The notes under the pieces: model-generated
Told to the model about the DNA's origin: nothing
The model's input: only the letters and a program-made list of their open reading frames with translations
Databases searched by the model: none
Part shown: piece by piece, positions 17,079-24,976 of the stretch
Layout: the number at the start of each line of letters is the position of its first letter
Position numbering within the stretch: position 1 is the first letter of the stretch
DNA from: JANMDU01 sp043777675
Lineage (GTDB): Bacteria; Pseudomonadota; Gammaproteobacteria; Burkholderiales; Burkholderiaceae_C
Assembly: GCA_043777675.1 (NCBI GenBank)
Contig: JAYWHR010000055.1
Coordinates: forward strand, 41,623-105,622
Length of the DNA: 64,000 nt
Reading direction: 5' to 3'
Translations under genes and position numbers: made by a program

Positions 17079-17587
17079 ATTGCGGCAATGGCGCTGATTG
17101 GCAAAAACATCGGTGAAGGCTCGGGCGAAAGATCACCTTCCAAAAGTGCAAACCCGAGCTTCTGATAAAAGGCTACGGCTGTCGCATCCGCATCTAAATA
17201 CAGGCCGTAGCTGTCGATTTGCTTGGCAATGGATTGCGTGAGCAGCAGCGCATGCTTCATGATTCGGCTCCCCAACTGCTGGCCTTGATAGCGCTGATCG
17301 ATGCCAAGCATGATCAGGCGTGAGCAAGGAATCTTGCGCGGCAAGCTGCCCAGATCAAGTGCAGATAAAGCTACCATATCAATCATGTGCTGCGCCAGTG
17401 TGTAGAAACCAGCGAAGCGATCGTCTTGCGCAGAATCCGTAAGCACGTAGGCTACGCTCAGACTTTTCCTCACCTGCGGCTTGAGGCTGTTGTTTACAAA
17501 GCTGTTTATGCTGGTGTGGCCGCAATCGAATTGTTTTTGACCGGTGTAGCTTTGTGCTGGGTCATACAGCGATATTTCAAAGCTCAT
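17075..17587 (-). CDS. GNAT acetyltransferase, probable TacT-type toxin
   Basis: A 170-residue GNAT protein. It has the toxin-type N terminus FDCGHTSINSFVNNSL, the acetyl-CoA binding segment ALSALDLGSLPRKIPCSRLIMLGIDQRYQGQQLGSRI (split here as core Q-R-Y-Q-G-Q-Q-L-G-S), and DADATAVAFYQKLGF near the end. Paired with a DUF1778 protein whose gene it overlaps by 11 bases, it matches TacT-like toxins that acetylate charged tRNAs and block translation. Activity here is inferred from family and context. Confidence 0.82.
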   Translation of the reverse strand: MSFEISLYDPAQSYTGQKQFDCGHTSINSFVNNSLKPQVRKSLSVAYVLTDSAQDDRFAGFYTLAQHMIDMVALSALDLGSLPRKIPCSRLIMLGIDQRYQGQQLGSRIMKHALLLTQSIAKQIDSYGLYLDADATAVAFYQKLGFALLEGDLSPEPSPMFLPISAIAAI

Positions 17588-17882
17588 GCTTGGCGCTCTG
17601 GGCGCGGTGCTGCAGATCAGGCAGAGCCATAAGGTCTTTCATCGCTGGCGTGGGTGCGGCTGGCTGGGCAAGCAATTGCACCAAAGCCGTTTGCCCTTTT
17701 TGAGAGAGGCTGATGCTGGCGTGTTCACTCAGCACCTTTCGGGCTTTCTCTACCGCTGGGCCGAGCACGAACGAGGTTAAGTCCAAGCCGTCCAAAGCAG
17801 CCGCTCGGCTTAGCAGCTCTTTCATATCTGCTGTGGTTTTGAATTCCATGCGAGATTGACGAAGGTTTAATACGGCTTCCAT
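17577..17882 (-). CDS. DUF1778 antitoxin (TacA-type)
   Basis: About 101 residues from the ATG at 17882, which has a GGGAG ribosome binding site; an upstream in-frame Met at 17939 would run through the operator. The segment ADMKELLSRAAALDGLDLTS and FVLGPAVEKARKVLSEHA is the DUF1778 ribbon-helix-helix pattern. Such proteins bind DNA as dimers and neutralise the GNAT toxin with a C-terminal tail. It is the first gene of the pair, preceded by a palindrome suitable for autoregulation. Confidence 0.82.
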   Translation of the reverse strand: MEAVLNLRQSRMEFKTTADMKELLSRAAALDGLDLTSFVLGPAVEKARKVLSEHASISLSQKGQTALVQLLAQPAAPTPAMKDLMALPDLQHRAQSAKHEL

Positions 17883-17913
17883 ACGGATACTCCCAAAATA
17901 CAATGATTGAATT

Positions 17914-17932
17914 ATACGGCTATTGACCGTAT
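17914..17932. promoter_or_regulatory. Inverted repeat upstream of the GNAT/DUF1778 pair
   Basis: ATACGG and CCGTAT separated by 7 bases form a perfect inverted repeat; another ATACGG occurs at 17881-17886 over the antitoxin start. It is a likely operator for the ribbon-helix-helix antitoxin. It also lies just after the proA stop. Confidence 0.6.
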
Positions 17933-17935
17933 TTT

Positions 17936-19240
17936 TCAAGACCGTAATTGCCCCTCACCCAGCACCACATATTTCAGCGAAGTCAGCCCCTCCACGCCCA
18001 CGGGCCCACGCGCATGAAACTTGTCTGTGCTGATGCCGATCTCTGCACCGAGGCCAAATTCAAAGCCATCCGCAAAGCGCGTGCTGGCGTTGACCATCAC
18101 GCTAGCGGAATCGACTTCGCGCAAAAAGCGTTGGGCGTGCATGTGGTTCGTCGTCAGAATAGCATCGGTGTGATGCGATGAATAGTGGTTGATGTGTGCA
18201 ATTGCCGCATCCAAGTCGTCGACAACTTTGATGCTGATGATGGGGGCGAGGTATTCTTCAAACCAATCTTGCTCAGTCGCGTCTTTGAGCAATGCTACTG
18301 AATCTATAGCGCCTTGCGCAATAAATACGCCGGCTATCAACTCTTTTGACTCTAAATCACAGCGCATTTCTACGCCTTTGGCAGCATAGATCGCTGCAAT
18401 CTTCGGTAAAAATTCAGCGGCCACAGCGCGCGCTACCAGCAAGCCTTCTGCCGCGTTGCAGGGCGAGTATTTGTTCGTCTTGGCGTTATCTGCAATGCGC
18501 ACAGCCATCTCGATATCACAAGAATCGTCCACATACACATGGCAATTGCCATCGAGATGTTTGATCACCGGCACTTTCGCATCGCGCGAAATCCGCTCGA
18601 TCAAGCCCTTGCCGCCGCGCGGAATGATCACGTCCACGAACTGCGGCATGGTTATCAGTTGCCCCACGGCCTCACGATCAGTCGTCGGCACGAGCTGCAC
18701 GCCATCTTCTGGCAAGCCGCTCTCGCGCAGCGCTTGGCGCACCAGCGCAGCCAAAGCCCGGTTCGATTCAATCGCCTCCGAGCCGCCGCGCAAGATGCAG
18801 GCATTGCCGCTCTTGATGGATAGCGAGGCCGCCTCAATCGTCACATTCGGGCGGCTCTCGTAAATCATGCCAAACACCCCAATCGGCACGCGCATCTGCC
18901 CCACGCGAATACCGCTGTCCATCTGGCGCATGCCTGAAATCTCACCAATGATGTCGGCCATCGCCGCGAGTTGCTCGCAGCCGAGCGCGCAGGTTTCAAT
19001 CGTTTTCGCGTCCAGCTTCAAGCGATCCACCATCGGTGCCGCCAGATCTGCAGCCACCGCTTTTTCTAAATCCTTCGTGTTCTCTACAGCCAACGCGGAC
19101 ACATTAGAGCGAAGCAGCGCAGCCAGCCGTTTCAAAGCTGCATTCTTCTGCACACTAGGTGCCCGCGCCATCTCAAAAGCGGCACGCCGCGCCTGCACAC
19201 CCAGGTGCTGCATGAGTTCGGGAGTGGTAGAGGGATTCAT
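17936..19240 (-). CDS. proA: Gamma-glutamyl phosphate reductase
   Basis: About 434 residues from the ATG at 19240 (an ATG at 19249 is equally possible). ProA reduces gamma-glutamyl phosphate to glutamate semialdehyde in proline synthesis with NADPH. Features are VPIGVFGMIYESRPNVTIEA, ILRGGSEAIESNRALA, the NAAEGLLV region with the catalytic Cys (KYSPCNAAEG), and ASTRFADGFEFGLGAEIGIS. The dispersed element adds a segment near AGVFIAQGAIDSVAL. The 5' end of a second, decayed proA lies at 22225-22359. Confidence 0.93.
   Translation of the reverse strand: MNPSTTPELMQHLGVQARRAAFEMARAPSVQKNAALKRLAALLRSNVSALAVENTKDLEKAVAADLAAPMVDRLKLDAKTIETCALGCEQLAAMADIIGEISGMRQMDSGIRVGQMRVPIGVFGMIYESRPNVTIEAASLSIKSGNACILRGGSEAIESNRALAALVRQALRESGLPEDGVQLVPTTDREAVGQLITMPQFVDVIIPRGGKGLIERISRDAKVPVIKHLDGNCHVYVDDSCDIEMAVRIADNAKTNKYSPCNAAEGLLVARAVAAEFLPKIAAIYAAKGVEMRCDLESKELIAGVFIAQGAIDSVALLKDATEQDWFEEYLAPIISIKVVDDLDAAIAHINHYSSHHTDAILTTNHMHAQRFLREVDSASVMVNASTRFADGFEFGLGAEIGISTDKFHARGPVGVEGLTSLKYVVLGEGQLRS
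18295..18338 (-). repeat. 44-bp dispersed element inside proA
   Basis: Orientation A relative to proA, read as IAGVFIAQGAIDSVA between the segment MRCDLESKEL and LLKDATEQDW. Keeps the frame. Confidence 0.85.
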
Positions 19241-19311
19241 AATGTGCATTTTCTCACGCGCTTCTTTGATCTGAGTGAGTAAAGATTTGCAGGTGTCTCG
19301 TATACTAAAAA

Positions 19312-21339
19312 ATGCTTTTATTTTTGCAATCAATGTGCCAGCACATGCTAACTGCCAGATGGCCACTGGCTTTGTGCTTGATCTTTTTGTTGCCCACTCA
19401 AGCCCACGCGAATTCACCCGGCAAAAACGGCACGGTCACCATCGCGGCATTAAGCACCATAGTCAACCAATCCACCACGCTTAGCATAGCGGCCTCAGCA
19501 GGTAGCGGCACGATCACGGTGGCCAACATCGCCCAGCTCAGCAGCCCCGAGCCAGTCGGTGGCGGCGCGCTTGCTGTGGGTGATGTGATTTTGATTTATC
19601 AAGCACGTGGTGCAACAATCAATACCGCCAATTCCACCACCTATGGCGACATCACCAGTTATGGCAATGCCGGAGCTTATGAATTCCAGTCGGTGGCCAG
19701 CATCTCGGGCAACAGTATTGGCTTGTTGCCGCTGGCTACGGGCAACAGCTGCACAGCGGGCGCGCTCAAGCGAAATTACGATGCAGGCACACAAGTCATT
19801 CGCGTACCTCAATATGCCGCCTTAACCGTCAATGCCGCAGCGAGCATCAGCACACAAGCTTGGGGCGGCAGCACAGGCGGCGTGGTAGCTATTCGCGTAC
19901 AAAACACGCTCACGCTAAACGGCAGCATCACCGTGGCGGGCTTGGGCTTTCGCGGCGGCATCCGTGATGGCAATGATCGCGGCACAGCAGATAACAACAG
20001 CTTATCGTTTGTATCTGACGCCAATCTTGCGGGCGGCGCAAAAGGCGAGGGCATTGCCAGCGGCGCAGCCGGTACTTTCGGCACCATCGCTTTGCCCTTC
20101 TCCAATCAAGGCGGCAATTTTGATATGGGCGCTCCTGCCAATGGCGGCGGCGGCGGTGGCTCACACAACGCTGGCGGTGGTGGCGGCGCCAATGCTGCAT
20201 CGGCCTTGACACCGTATTGCACCACTGGCGTATCGACTTACACGAGCGTGCCGGCTAGGCTGTCTGCTACCACCGCTTTCGTTTGGTGCGGCCAGGGCAG
20301 CATGCCCAATGCCGTCACTGGCTCTGCCGCTTGGACGCTAGACCCCGCCTACCGAGCCAATGGCAATGCTTTGACCAACCAAGTTGGCGGCGGCAGAGGC
20401 GGCTACACGTATGGCGCGTCGAATCAAAATGCGCTGACTGTGGGCCCCGGCACAACGACGTGGGGCGGTGATGGCCGCCATCCCATGGGCGGCTGGGGTG
20501 GCCGGCCCTTGCAGCAAGATGTGCCCAACCGAGCCTTTTTCGGCGGCGGCGGGGGAGCGGGCGCGAACAACAGCGGCAATGGCTCGCCTGGCGCTGAAGG
20601 TGGCGGTCTTTTATTCATTGAAGCAGGCACATTAAGCGGCAGCGGCGCTTTGATCGCCAACGGCAACACTGCAGCCAACACCACGGGCGGCCACAACGAC
20701 GCGCCCGGTGGCGGCGGTGCAGGCGGCAGCATCATCGTGCGCGCAGGTGGCGGCAGCGTGGGCAGCATGCAAGCCAATGGCGGCAACGGCGGCAACCAAT
20801 TGATCACGAGCGCCGAAAGCGAAGGCGCGGGCGGCGGCGCAGGCGGCGGGCTCATCGCTGTGTTGGGTGCAGGCGGCACGCAAGTGGCCGGCGGCGGCAG
20901 CGGCGGCATTTCCAATTCCAGCTCCGTGACTGAATTCCCAAGAAACGGCACAACCGATGGCAGCGCCGGCCTCACGGCGCAAAGCGCGCCCGAATTGATC
21001 TTCCCCCGATTGCTCTGCGCTGGCTTGAGCATCACCAAAACCAACAGCATCACCACACTCACCGCCGGTGAGCTCACCACCTACACCATCGTCATCAGCA
21101 ACAGCGGGCCCGATGGAGCCAACGGCAGCTTGCTGCGAGACCCCATTGCTGCAGGCTTGAGTTGCACAGCAATCAGCTGCACAGCAGCCACCGGCACTAC
21201 CTGCGCCGCTTCAGCGCCACCAGCCAGCGTTACGATCGGAAATTTGCAAGGTAGCGGCATTCCTATCGTCAGTTTTCCGGCCAGCTCATCGCTTACTTTC
21301 ACCGTGAGTTGCGGCGTCACGGCGACTGGGTTGCCGTGA
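19312..21339 (+). CDS. Large glycine-rich secreted protein with C-terminal DUF11-like domain
   Basis: Up to 675 residues. A signal peptide (ARWPLALCLIFLLPTQAHA) follows Met at 19345, which may be the real start because a TATACT at 19301 places transcription close to the first in-frame codon. The middle is rich in Gly-Gly-Gly and Asn (NGGGGGGSHNAGGGGGANAA), likely flexible or beta-rich surface structure. Residues about 560-675 (LSITKTNSITTLTAGELTTY, then VISNSGPDGANG) form a DUF11-type beta-sandwich ending FTVSCGVTATGLP. No anchor or autotransporter domain is visible. It is divergent from proA and sits within the duplicated holA-proA locus. Confidence 0.72.
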   Translation: MLLFLQSMCQHMLTARWPLALCLIFLLPTQAHANSPGKNGTVTIAALSTIVNQSTTLSIAASAGSGTITVANIAQLSSPEPVGGGALAVGDVILIYQARGATINTANSTTYGDITSYGNAGAYEFQSVASISGNSIGLLPLATGNSCTAGALKRNYDAGTQVIRVPQYAALTVNAAASISTQAWGGSTGGVVAIRVQNTLTLNGSITVAGLGFRGGIRDGNDRGTADNNSLSFVSDANLAGGAKGEGIASGAAGTFGTIALPFSNQGGNFDMGAPANGGGGGGSHNAGGGGGANAASALTPYCTTGVSTYTSVPARLSATTAFVWCGQGSMPNAVTGSAAWTLDPAYRANGNALTNQVGGGRGGYTYGASNQNALTVGPGTTTWGGDGRHPMGGWGGRPLQQDVPNRAFFGGGGGAGANNSGNGSPGAEGGGLLFIEAGTLSGSGALIANGNTAANTTGGHNDAPGGGGAGGSIIVRAGGGSVGSMQANGGNGGNQLITSAESEGAGGGAGGGLIAVLGAGGTQVAGGGSGGISNSSSVTEFPRNGTTDGSAGLTAQSAPELIFPRLLCAGLSITKTNSITTLTAGELTTYTIVISNSGPDGANGSLLRDPIAAGLSCTAISCTAATGTTCAASAPPASVTIGNLQGSGIPIVSFPASSSLTFTVSCGVTATGLP

Positions 21340-21369
21340 AATGGCATGGTTCATGTCAAGCGTGAGCTT

Positions 21370-21450
21370 TTAAGCCGCCACCTTACACACCATCTCCGCC
21401 AACTGATATAGCGCCAAAGCCCTGCGCCAACGCGATTGGGATAACTCGCC
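21370..21450 (-). pseudogene. Remnant of a holA 3' end
   Basis: Read leftward, the frame ending with the stop at 21370-21372 gives ALALYQLAEMVCKVAA, very close to the last residues of the intact HolA at 22835 (VALHQLAGMVCRLAV). At DNA level CACACCAT, two changed bases, then CCGCCAACTGAT are shared with the 3' end of holA. Similarity fades beyond about 21450. It lies just downstream of the ccdB-like gene and is part of the rearranged holA-proA locus. Confidence 0.65.
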
Positions 21451-21526
21451 CAAGCTGCGCATCAGAAAAGTGCTTGGTATGCTGTTGCAAAGTGCTCTCA
21501 TCCTCTGCGACCACAGTCATGTTGGT

Positions 21527-21844
21527 TCAATATCCGCGAAGTAGAAATTCCACAGCACTATCAATCCGCAGAGCTTGGCGTTGAAGATTGTCTAACTTGC
21601 CTCGTAGCTCTCGTTGTAAAAAAACGGTGATGCCGAATGGATGCATGTGCAGGTTGTCCTTAAAACCCACTACCTCTAGCGCAGGATTGAGGCGCTCGGT
21701 CATACCAGGAAATGCGTCTGGCTTGGCCAGTGGAACACAGACGCGCTCAGCAAACATGTAGTGGCGATCACTTTGGATCTCAATCACACAGGGGAAAGCT
21801 GCGCTAAGCGACGCAACTGGATTGGGATAAACGTCGTATCTCAT
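21527..21844 (-). CDS. CcdB-family toxin
   Basis: A 105-residue protein starting MRYDVYPNPVASLSAAFPCV at 21844. The pattern of a short beta-rich N terminus (VIEIQSDRHYMFAERVCVPL) followed by LNPALEVVGFKDNLHMHPFG and a C-terminal helix ending AVEFLLRGY matches CcdB toxins, which poison DNA gyrase. The family's C-terminal tripeptide Trp-Gly-Ile is replaced by Leu-Arg-Gly-Tyr, so gyrase binding is uncertain. The antitoxin gene ends 7 bases upstream. Confidence 0.78.
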   Translation of the reverse strand: MRYDVYPNPVASLSAAFPCVIEIQSDRHYMFAERVCVPLAKPDAFPGMTERLNPALEVVGFKDNLHMHPFGITVFLQRELRGKLDNLQRQALRIDSAVEFLLRGY

Positions 21845-21851
21845 ATGCCAC

Positions 21852-22160
21852 TTACTCGGAAAGCTGTTGGTTTTGCTCGGCCTCGCGCCACAGACGCACA
21901 CTTTCGCTGAAGGTAGGGCGCTGCTCTGCCCAAGCGTTGTACGCAGCGATTTGCTTGGCATGCATCAGATGCCATTGATCGTCTTGGGGCGTGTTTGCCG
22001 TGTTCGTTTGCGGCTCTTGGCCGGCAGATGTCATTGCAGGCACGATGCGCACAGGCAACATTTGCACTGCTCCAGTATCAAGGAACTGCACGTCAAACAA
22101 CTGCCCTGCAAACTTTTTGCCCAGAGAGATTTGGCCACTGGTACCTACTTCTTTAAGCAT
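21852..22160 (-). CDS. Putative antitoxin of the CcdB-like module
   Basis: A 102-residue protein with ribosome binding site CAGGAATC before the ATG. Residues 1-45 (TSGQISLGKKFAGQLFDVQF, then TGAVQMLPVRIVP) resemble an AbrB-like swapped-hairpin DNA-binding fold; the C terminus (YNAWAEQRPTFSESVRLWRE) is helical and charged, as in toxin-neutralising tails. It does not look like classical CcdA, so the pair may be a hybrid. A palindrome lies just upstream. Confidence 0.65.
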   Translation of the reverse strand: MLKEVGTSGQISLGKKFAGQLFDVQFLDTGAVQMLPVRIVPAMTSAGQEPQTNTANTPQDDQWHLMHAKQIAAYNAWAEQRPTFSESVRLWREAEQNQQLSE

Positions 22161-22171
22161 AAGATTCCTGA

Positions 22172-22212
22172 GTTGATGATAATGCCATCATGCGGCATGA
22201 TAATACAATTAC
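22172..22212. promoter_or_regulatory. Palindromic operator upstream of the CcdB-like module
   Basis: ATGCC at 22182 and GGCAT at 22194 form an inverted repeat inside a larger AT-rich near-palindrome with GATAAT on both sides. Position immediately before the antitoxin start suggests autoregulation. Confidence 0.5.
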
Positions 22213-22224
22213 TGAAGAAGCGAT

Positions 22225-22359
22225 CAATTTGCTCGGCAGGGCAGTCAGCTGCTTCAAAACTGCATTCTTCCGAACTGCCGGCGTGCGCCATCTCAAATGC
22301 AGTACCCCTGAGTGCGTACAAATTGTTTACATGAGTTCGCAGGTGGAGGAAGAGTTCAT
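22225..22359 (-). pseudogene. Remnant of a proA 5' end
   Basis: Read leftward from an ATG at 22359, the sequence aligns base by base with the first 125 bases of proA: both share CGAACTCATG, then TTTGAGATGGCGC, and AGAAGAATGCAG with TTTGAA. Early stops and a frame change abolish the frame, though one frame still reads TAFEMAHAGSSEE as against AAFEMARAPSVQK in ProA. It ends near 22225 where the toxin module begins. Confidence 0.8.
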
Positions 22360-22374
22360 GGAAAGAGATGTTCT

Positions 22375-22403
22375 CCAAGTCACCAAGTCACCAAGTCACC
22401 AAG
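22375..22403. repeat. Short tandem repeat
   Basis: Nearly four copies of the 8-base unit CACCAAGT lie between the proA remnant and the DUF3592 gene. Slippage-type repeat in decaying DNA; no evidence for function. Confidence 0.85.
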
Positions 22404-22410
22404 GCATTGT

Positions 22411-22833
22411 TCAGTGCCAATTGAAGCGTGCTGCGACAAACAAGCATGTCGCGATCACAATGATCATGCCGCCACGAAAAATGTCTATCCAAGGGGTTGC
22501 AATTCTCGCGCTTTCTGGTTGATCTTGACGGTATTGCACTGTAACTTGATAACCAGTTGGCCACACCTTGTCGAAGGTGATAAAACGATGCCCAAAAGGT
22601 TGGAAAGACTGAAAAGTTCGTTTTTGGCCTTCGGCATCGTGGAAGCCGATTCTGATTTTGTACTGCCGTCCTTCGCTTGGCGGCGCGTCACTAGCTTGCC
22701 CATAAACTTCGTATGAATAATCTACAGCACCTGCCACGTTGATCCACGTCTTATGTCGATGCCAAGTCTTCCACAGCTCGTAGAAACCTAAGCCTATAAA
22801 GGACAAGAAAAAAATTTGCGTGAAAAGCTGCAT
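22411..22833 (-). CDS. DUF3592-type small membrane protein
   Basis: A 140-residue protein with two membrane segments (LFTQIFFLSFIGLGFYELW at the N terminus and MIIVIATCLFVAARF at the C terminus) flanking a soluble beta-rich domain with WPTGYQVTVQYRQDQPESAR. This is the DUF3592 layout; function is unknown. It begins 1 base after the holA stop, so it may be translated from the holA transcript, and is followed by the proA remnant. Confidence 0.75.
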   Translation of the reverse strand: MQLFTQIFFLSFIGLGFYELWKTWHRHKTWINVAGAVDYSYEVYGQASDAPPSEGRQYKIRIGFHDAEGQKRTFQSFQPFGHRFITFDKVWPTGYQVTVQYRQDQPESARIATPWIDIFRGGMIIVIATCLFVAARFNWH

Positions 22834-22834
22834 A

Positions 22835-23896
22835 TCAAACCGCCAAGCGACACACCATGCCCGCCAACTGATGCAATGCCACCCAAGGCTGCTGCGGCCA
22901 GCCGGGGCTTTTTAGGCCTTTGACAATACCATCCGTGACGTGGGCAGCGTGGAGCAAGTTGGCTGATTCTTGTTGCGTCAGGCGCGGCAAGATGCGTTCA
23001 TACAGGCGCTGCTTGATTCCCCAGACGCGCGCCTCTTGCAGTGCCATGGGCAGCGGTTTGCCCTCATCCATCAGGCTGCGCACGCGGTGCAGATTGCGGA
23101 TATCTTCAGAGAGCGCCCAATGCACCAGCACTTCCGCTTCGCCCTCAGCTTGCAAGCCATCGAGCATGCGCTGCGTGCGCACGAGATTGCCTGCGAGCAC
23201 GGCCTCAGACAACTTGAAAACGTCGTAGCGGGCGACATTGAGGACAGCGGCTTCAACCTGTTCAAAACTCAACTCCTGCAGAGCAGAGGTGCCGGGTGGA
23301 TAGATCAACGAGAGCTTTTGAATTTCTTGATGCGCCGCGAGCAAATTGCCTTCCACCCGATCTGCGAAAAATTTCAGGGTGCGCTCGCCTTCCTCCCCGC
23401 TTTTCACGCGCAGGCCGGCTGCGGCCATGCGCTGCGTGAGCCAAGGGGCAAGAGAGCGGCGGTCAATCTCTTGCACTTCGAGCGTCATGCCAAAGCTGTC
23501 TAGCGCGCTAAACCAAGCGCCCGTTTTGCTCATCTTGTCGAGCTTAGGCAGTACAAAAATCGTCAGTACATCATCATTGCCCTTGGCGCGCTCTGCGATT
23601 TGCTGAATCGCCGTACTGCCCTCTTTGCCGGGCTTGCCGCTGGGTATGCGCACCTCCACGATTTGCTTGTCGCCAAACAAACTCATCGAGCCACCCGAGG
23701 CCAGTACCTCGCTCCAATCGAAATGCGCCCCGGCCACCACATGCACCACGCGCTCGGTGTAGCCTTGCTTTCTGGCCTCCGCCCGAATCGTATCCGCTGC
23801 CTCTTGAACCAGCAAAGCCTCATCGCCATGCAAGGTGTAGAGCGATTTCAGCCCTTTCTGCAGGTGCTGCTGGAGTTGCGTGGGGCTAAGTTGCAT
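22835..23896 (-). CDS. holA: DNA polymerase III delta subunit
   Basis: A 353-residue clamp-loader subunit. HolA opens the beta clamp with the gamma complex. Seen are LYTLHGDEALLVQEAADTIR at the N terminus, SGGSMSLFGDKQIVEVRIPS, the Arg-rich lid TQRMAAAGLRV, and the C-terminal collar domain with VLVHWALSEDIRNLHRVRSL. In Comamonadaceae holA is commonly followed by proA; here proA is displaced by remnants and cargo. Length and start (ATG 23896) are normal. Confidence 0.9.
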   Translation of the reverse strand: MQLSPTQLQQHLQKGLKSLYTLHGDEALLVQEAADTIRAEARKQGYTERVVHVVAGAHFDWSEVLASGGSMSLFGDKQIVEVRIPSGKPGKEGSTAIQQIAERAKGNDDVLTIFVLPKLDKMSKTGAWFSALDSFGMTLEVQEIDRRSLAPWLTQRMAAAGLRVKSGEEGERTLKFFADRVEGNLLAAHQEIQKLSLIYPPGTSALQELSFEQVEAAVLNVARYDVFKLSEAVLAGNLVRTQRMLDGLQAEGEAEVLVHWALSEDIRNLHRVRSLMDEGKPLPMALQEARVWGIKQRLYERILPRLTQQESANLLHAAHVTDGIVKGLKSPGWPQQPWVALHQLAGMVCRLAV

Positions 23897-23899
23897 GGA

Positions 23900-24571
23900 T
23901 CAGCTTTGCGCCATCATGTTGAGCTGCAAGCGCTCGCGCTCGATTACCTTGGCGATAGCAGGCATGGCGGCGAGTTTTTGAATATGCGCCCAAGAGTGTG
24001 TGAACTGCGTGGGATCGATGCCTGCAATCGAGCCCCAGCGGTTAAGCGTGAGGGTGTACGCATCGAGTGCGGTCAGGTGATCGTGGCCAAAGGCAGCGGC
24101 GGCGAATTGGCCGCCGTTTGTTTTGGCTTGGCCAATCAGGGCATCAATGTCTAGCAATTGCTCTTTGAAAAGCGAAATGTTGTGGGCTTTGATCAAGGCT
24201 TGCGCACTCGCATCTGCGCAAAATTTCTGCGGCATGAAGATGTGGGTGAAGGTAGGGTGAACGGAGTTGTTCATCCACGCAAGCGTTTGCAGGAAGCGCG
24301 CTTTGAGCAGTGGATCGCTGGGCAGGAAATTCGCAGCGGGGAAACTGTCTGCGATATAGGTGGTGATAGCGACGATTTGCGTGATGGCTGATCCTTCCGC
24401 CACCAAGACGGGCACTTGTGATTTCGCATTGATGGCTTTGTATTCTTCGCCATACTGCTCGCCTTTATGGAGTTTGACCATTTTGGGCTCAAACGTTGCG
24501 CCAGCAGCTTCGAGTAAGACATGAGGCACAAAGGAGCAAGCGCCGGGTGCGAAATACAACTGGAGTGACAT
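23900..24571 (-). CDS. Glutathione S-transferase, beta-class-like
   Basis: A 223-residue GST. The N-terminal LYFAPGACSFVPHVLLEA carries the Cys of the beta-class active site, followed by INAKSQVPVLVAEGSAITQ (cis-Pro and glutathione loop) and a helical C-terminal domain. Probably a cytosolic detoxification or redox enzyme. The start ATG at 24571 is followed upstream by a dispersed repeat; holA begins 3 bases after its stop, so the two may share a transcript. Confidence 0.83.
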   Translation of the reverse strand: MSLQLYFAPGACSFVPHVLLEAAGATFEPKMVKLHKGEQYGEEYKAINAKSQVPVLVAEGSAITQIVAITTYIADSFPAANFLPSDPLLKARFLQTLAWMNNSVHPTFTHIFMPQKFCADASAQALIKAHNISLFKEQLLDIDALIGQAKTNGGQFAAAAFGHDHLTALDAYTLTLNRWGSIAGIDPTQFTHSWAHIQKLAAMPAIAKVIERERLQLNMMAQS

Positions 24572-24602
24572 GTTTACCTCGATATTTAGATCAAAAGTGG
24601 CA

Positions 24603-24651
24603 GATAGCCGGTATAAATACTGCGCAGAGCGCTATCTATTTAGGAGTATTA
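24603..24651 (+). repeat. 44-bp dispersed element (intergenic, supplies a stop codon)
   Basis: Orientation A: GATAGCCGG, ATACTGCGCAGAGCGCTAT and a longer AT-rich end with GGAGTATT. Its last bases include the stop codon of the SbtB-like gene (24649-24651), so the element forms the exact 3' end of that gene. Confidence 0.82.
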
Positions 24652-24954
24652 AAACTTCTCGCTGCGCAGCACCTGCACATCGGCAAAGTACAGCGTGAGC
24701 CCGAAATCCTGCGCATATTCTGCCAGCAGATGTGCGGCCAGTGCATCGGCCACTTCGGGGCTGCAAATGGTTTTTATCTCAATGGTGCGGTCGTTGTCCC
24801 AGCTGCCGGCATGTGTGCCGCGATCTGAGCCACCGCGCACATCCCAGATCGTGTAGCCATGTGCGCCGAATTTTTTGGCGTCTTGCACCAAGCGTTTTTC
24901 TAATGCGGCTTCGGCAAAGATCACGAGGAGTTTTTTGGGGTGTTTATCCATCAT
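24649..24954 (-). CDS. PII-like regulatory protein (SbtB type)
   Basis: A 101-residue PII-fold protein: KLLVIFAEAALEKRLVQDAK, the short T-loop region WDVRGGSDRGTHAGSWDNDR, and IEIKTICSPEVADALAAHLL. SbtB proteins bind adenyl nucleotides and inhibit the SbtA bicarbonate transporter; the gene lies 22 bases after the SbtA-like gene. The C terminus ends in a dispersed repeat. Confidence 0.78.
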   Translation of the reverse strand: MMDKHPKKLLVIFAEAALEKRLVQDAKKFGAHGYTIWDVRGGSDRGTHAGSWDNDRTIEIKTICSPEVADALAAHLLAEYAQDFGLTLYFADVQVLRSEKF

Positions 24955-24976
24955 GCATTCACCTCAGGAAATTTTT

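Noticed and set aside
20424..21080. Pro/Ala-rich minus-strand frame opposite the glycine-rich gene
   Set aside because: Composition mirrors the Gly-rich coding strand; no ribosome binding site or homology.
21383..21520. Possible 44-residue frame downstream of ccdB reading MTVVAEDESTLQQ
   Set aside because: A different frame of the same DNA matches the HolA C terminus, so this one is more likely chance.
22375..22403. Possible CRISPR-like repeats
   Set aside because: Only four direct 8-base units with no spacers; a simple tandem repeat.
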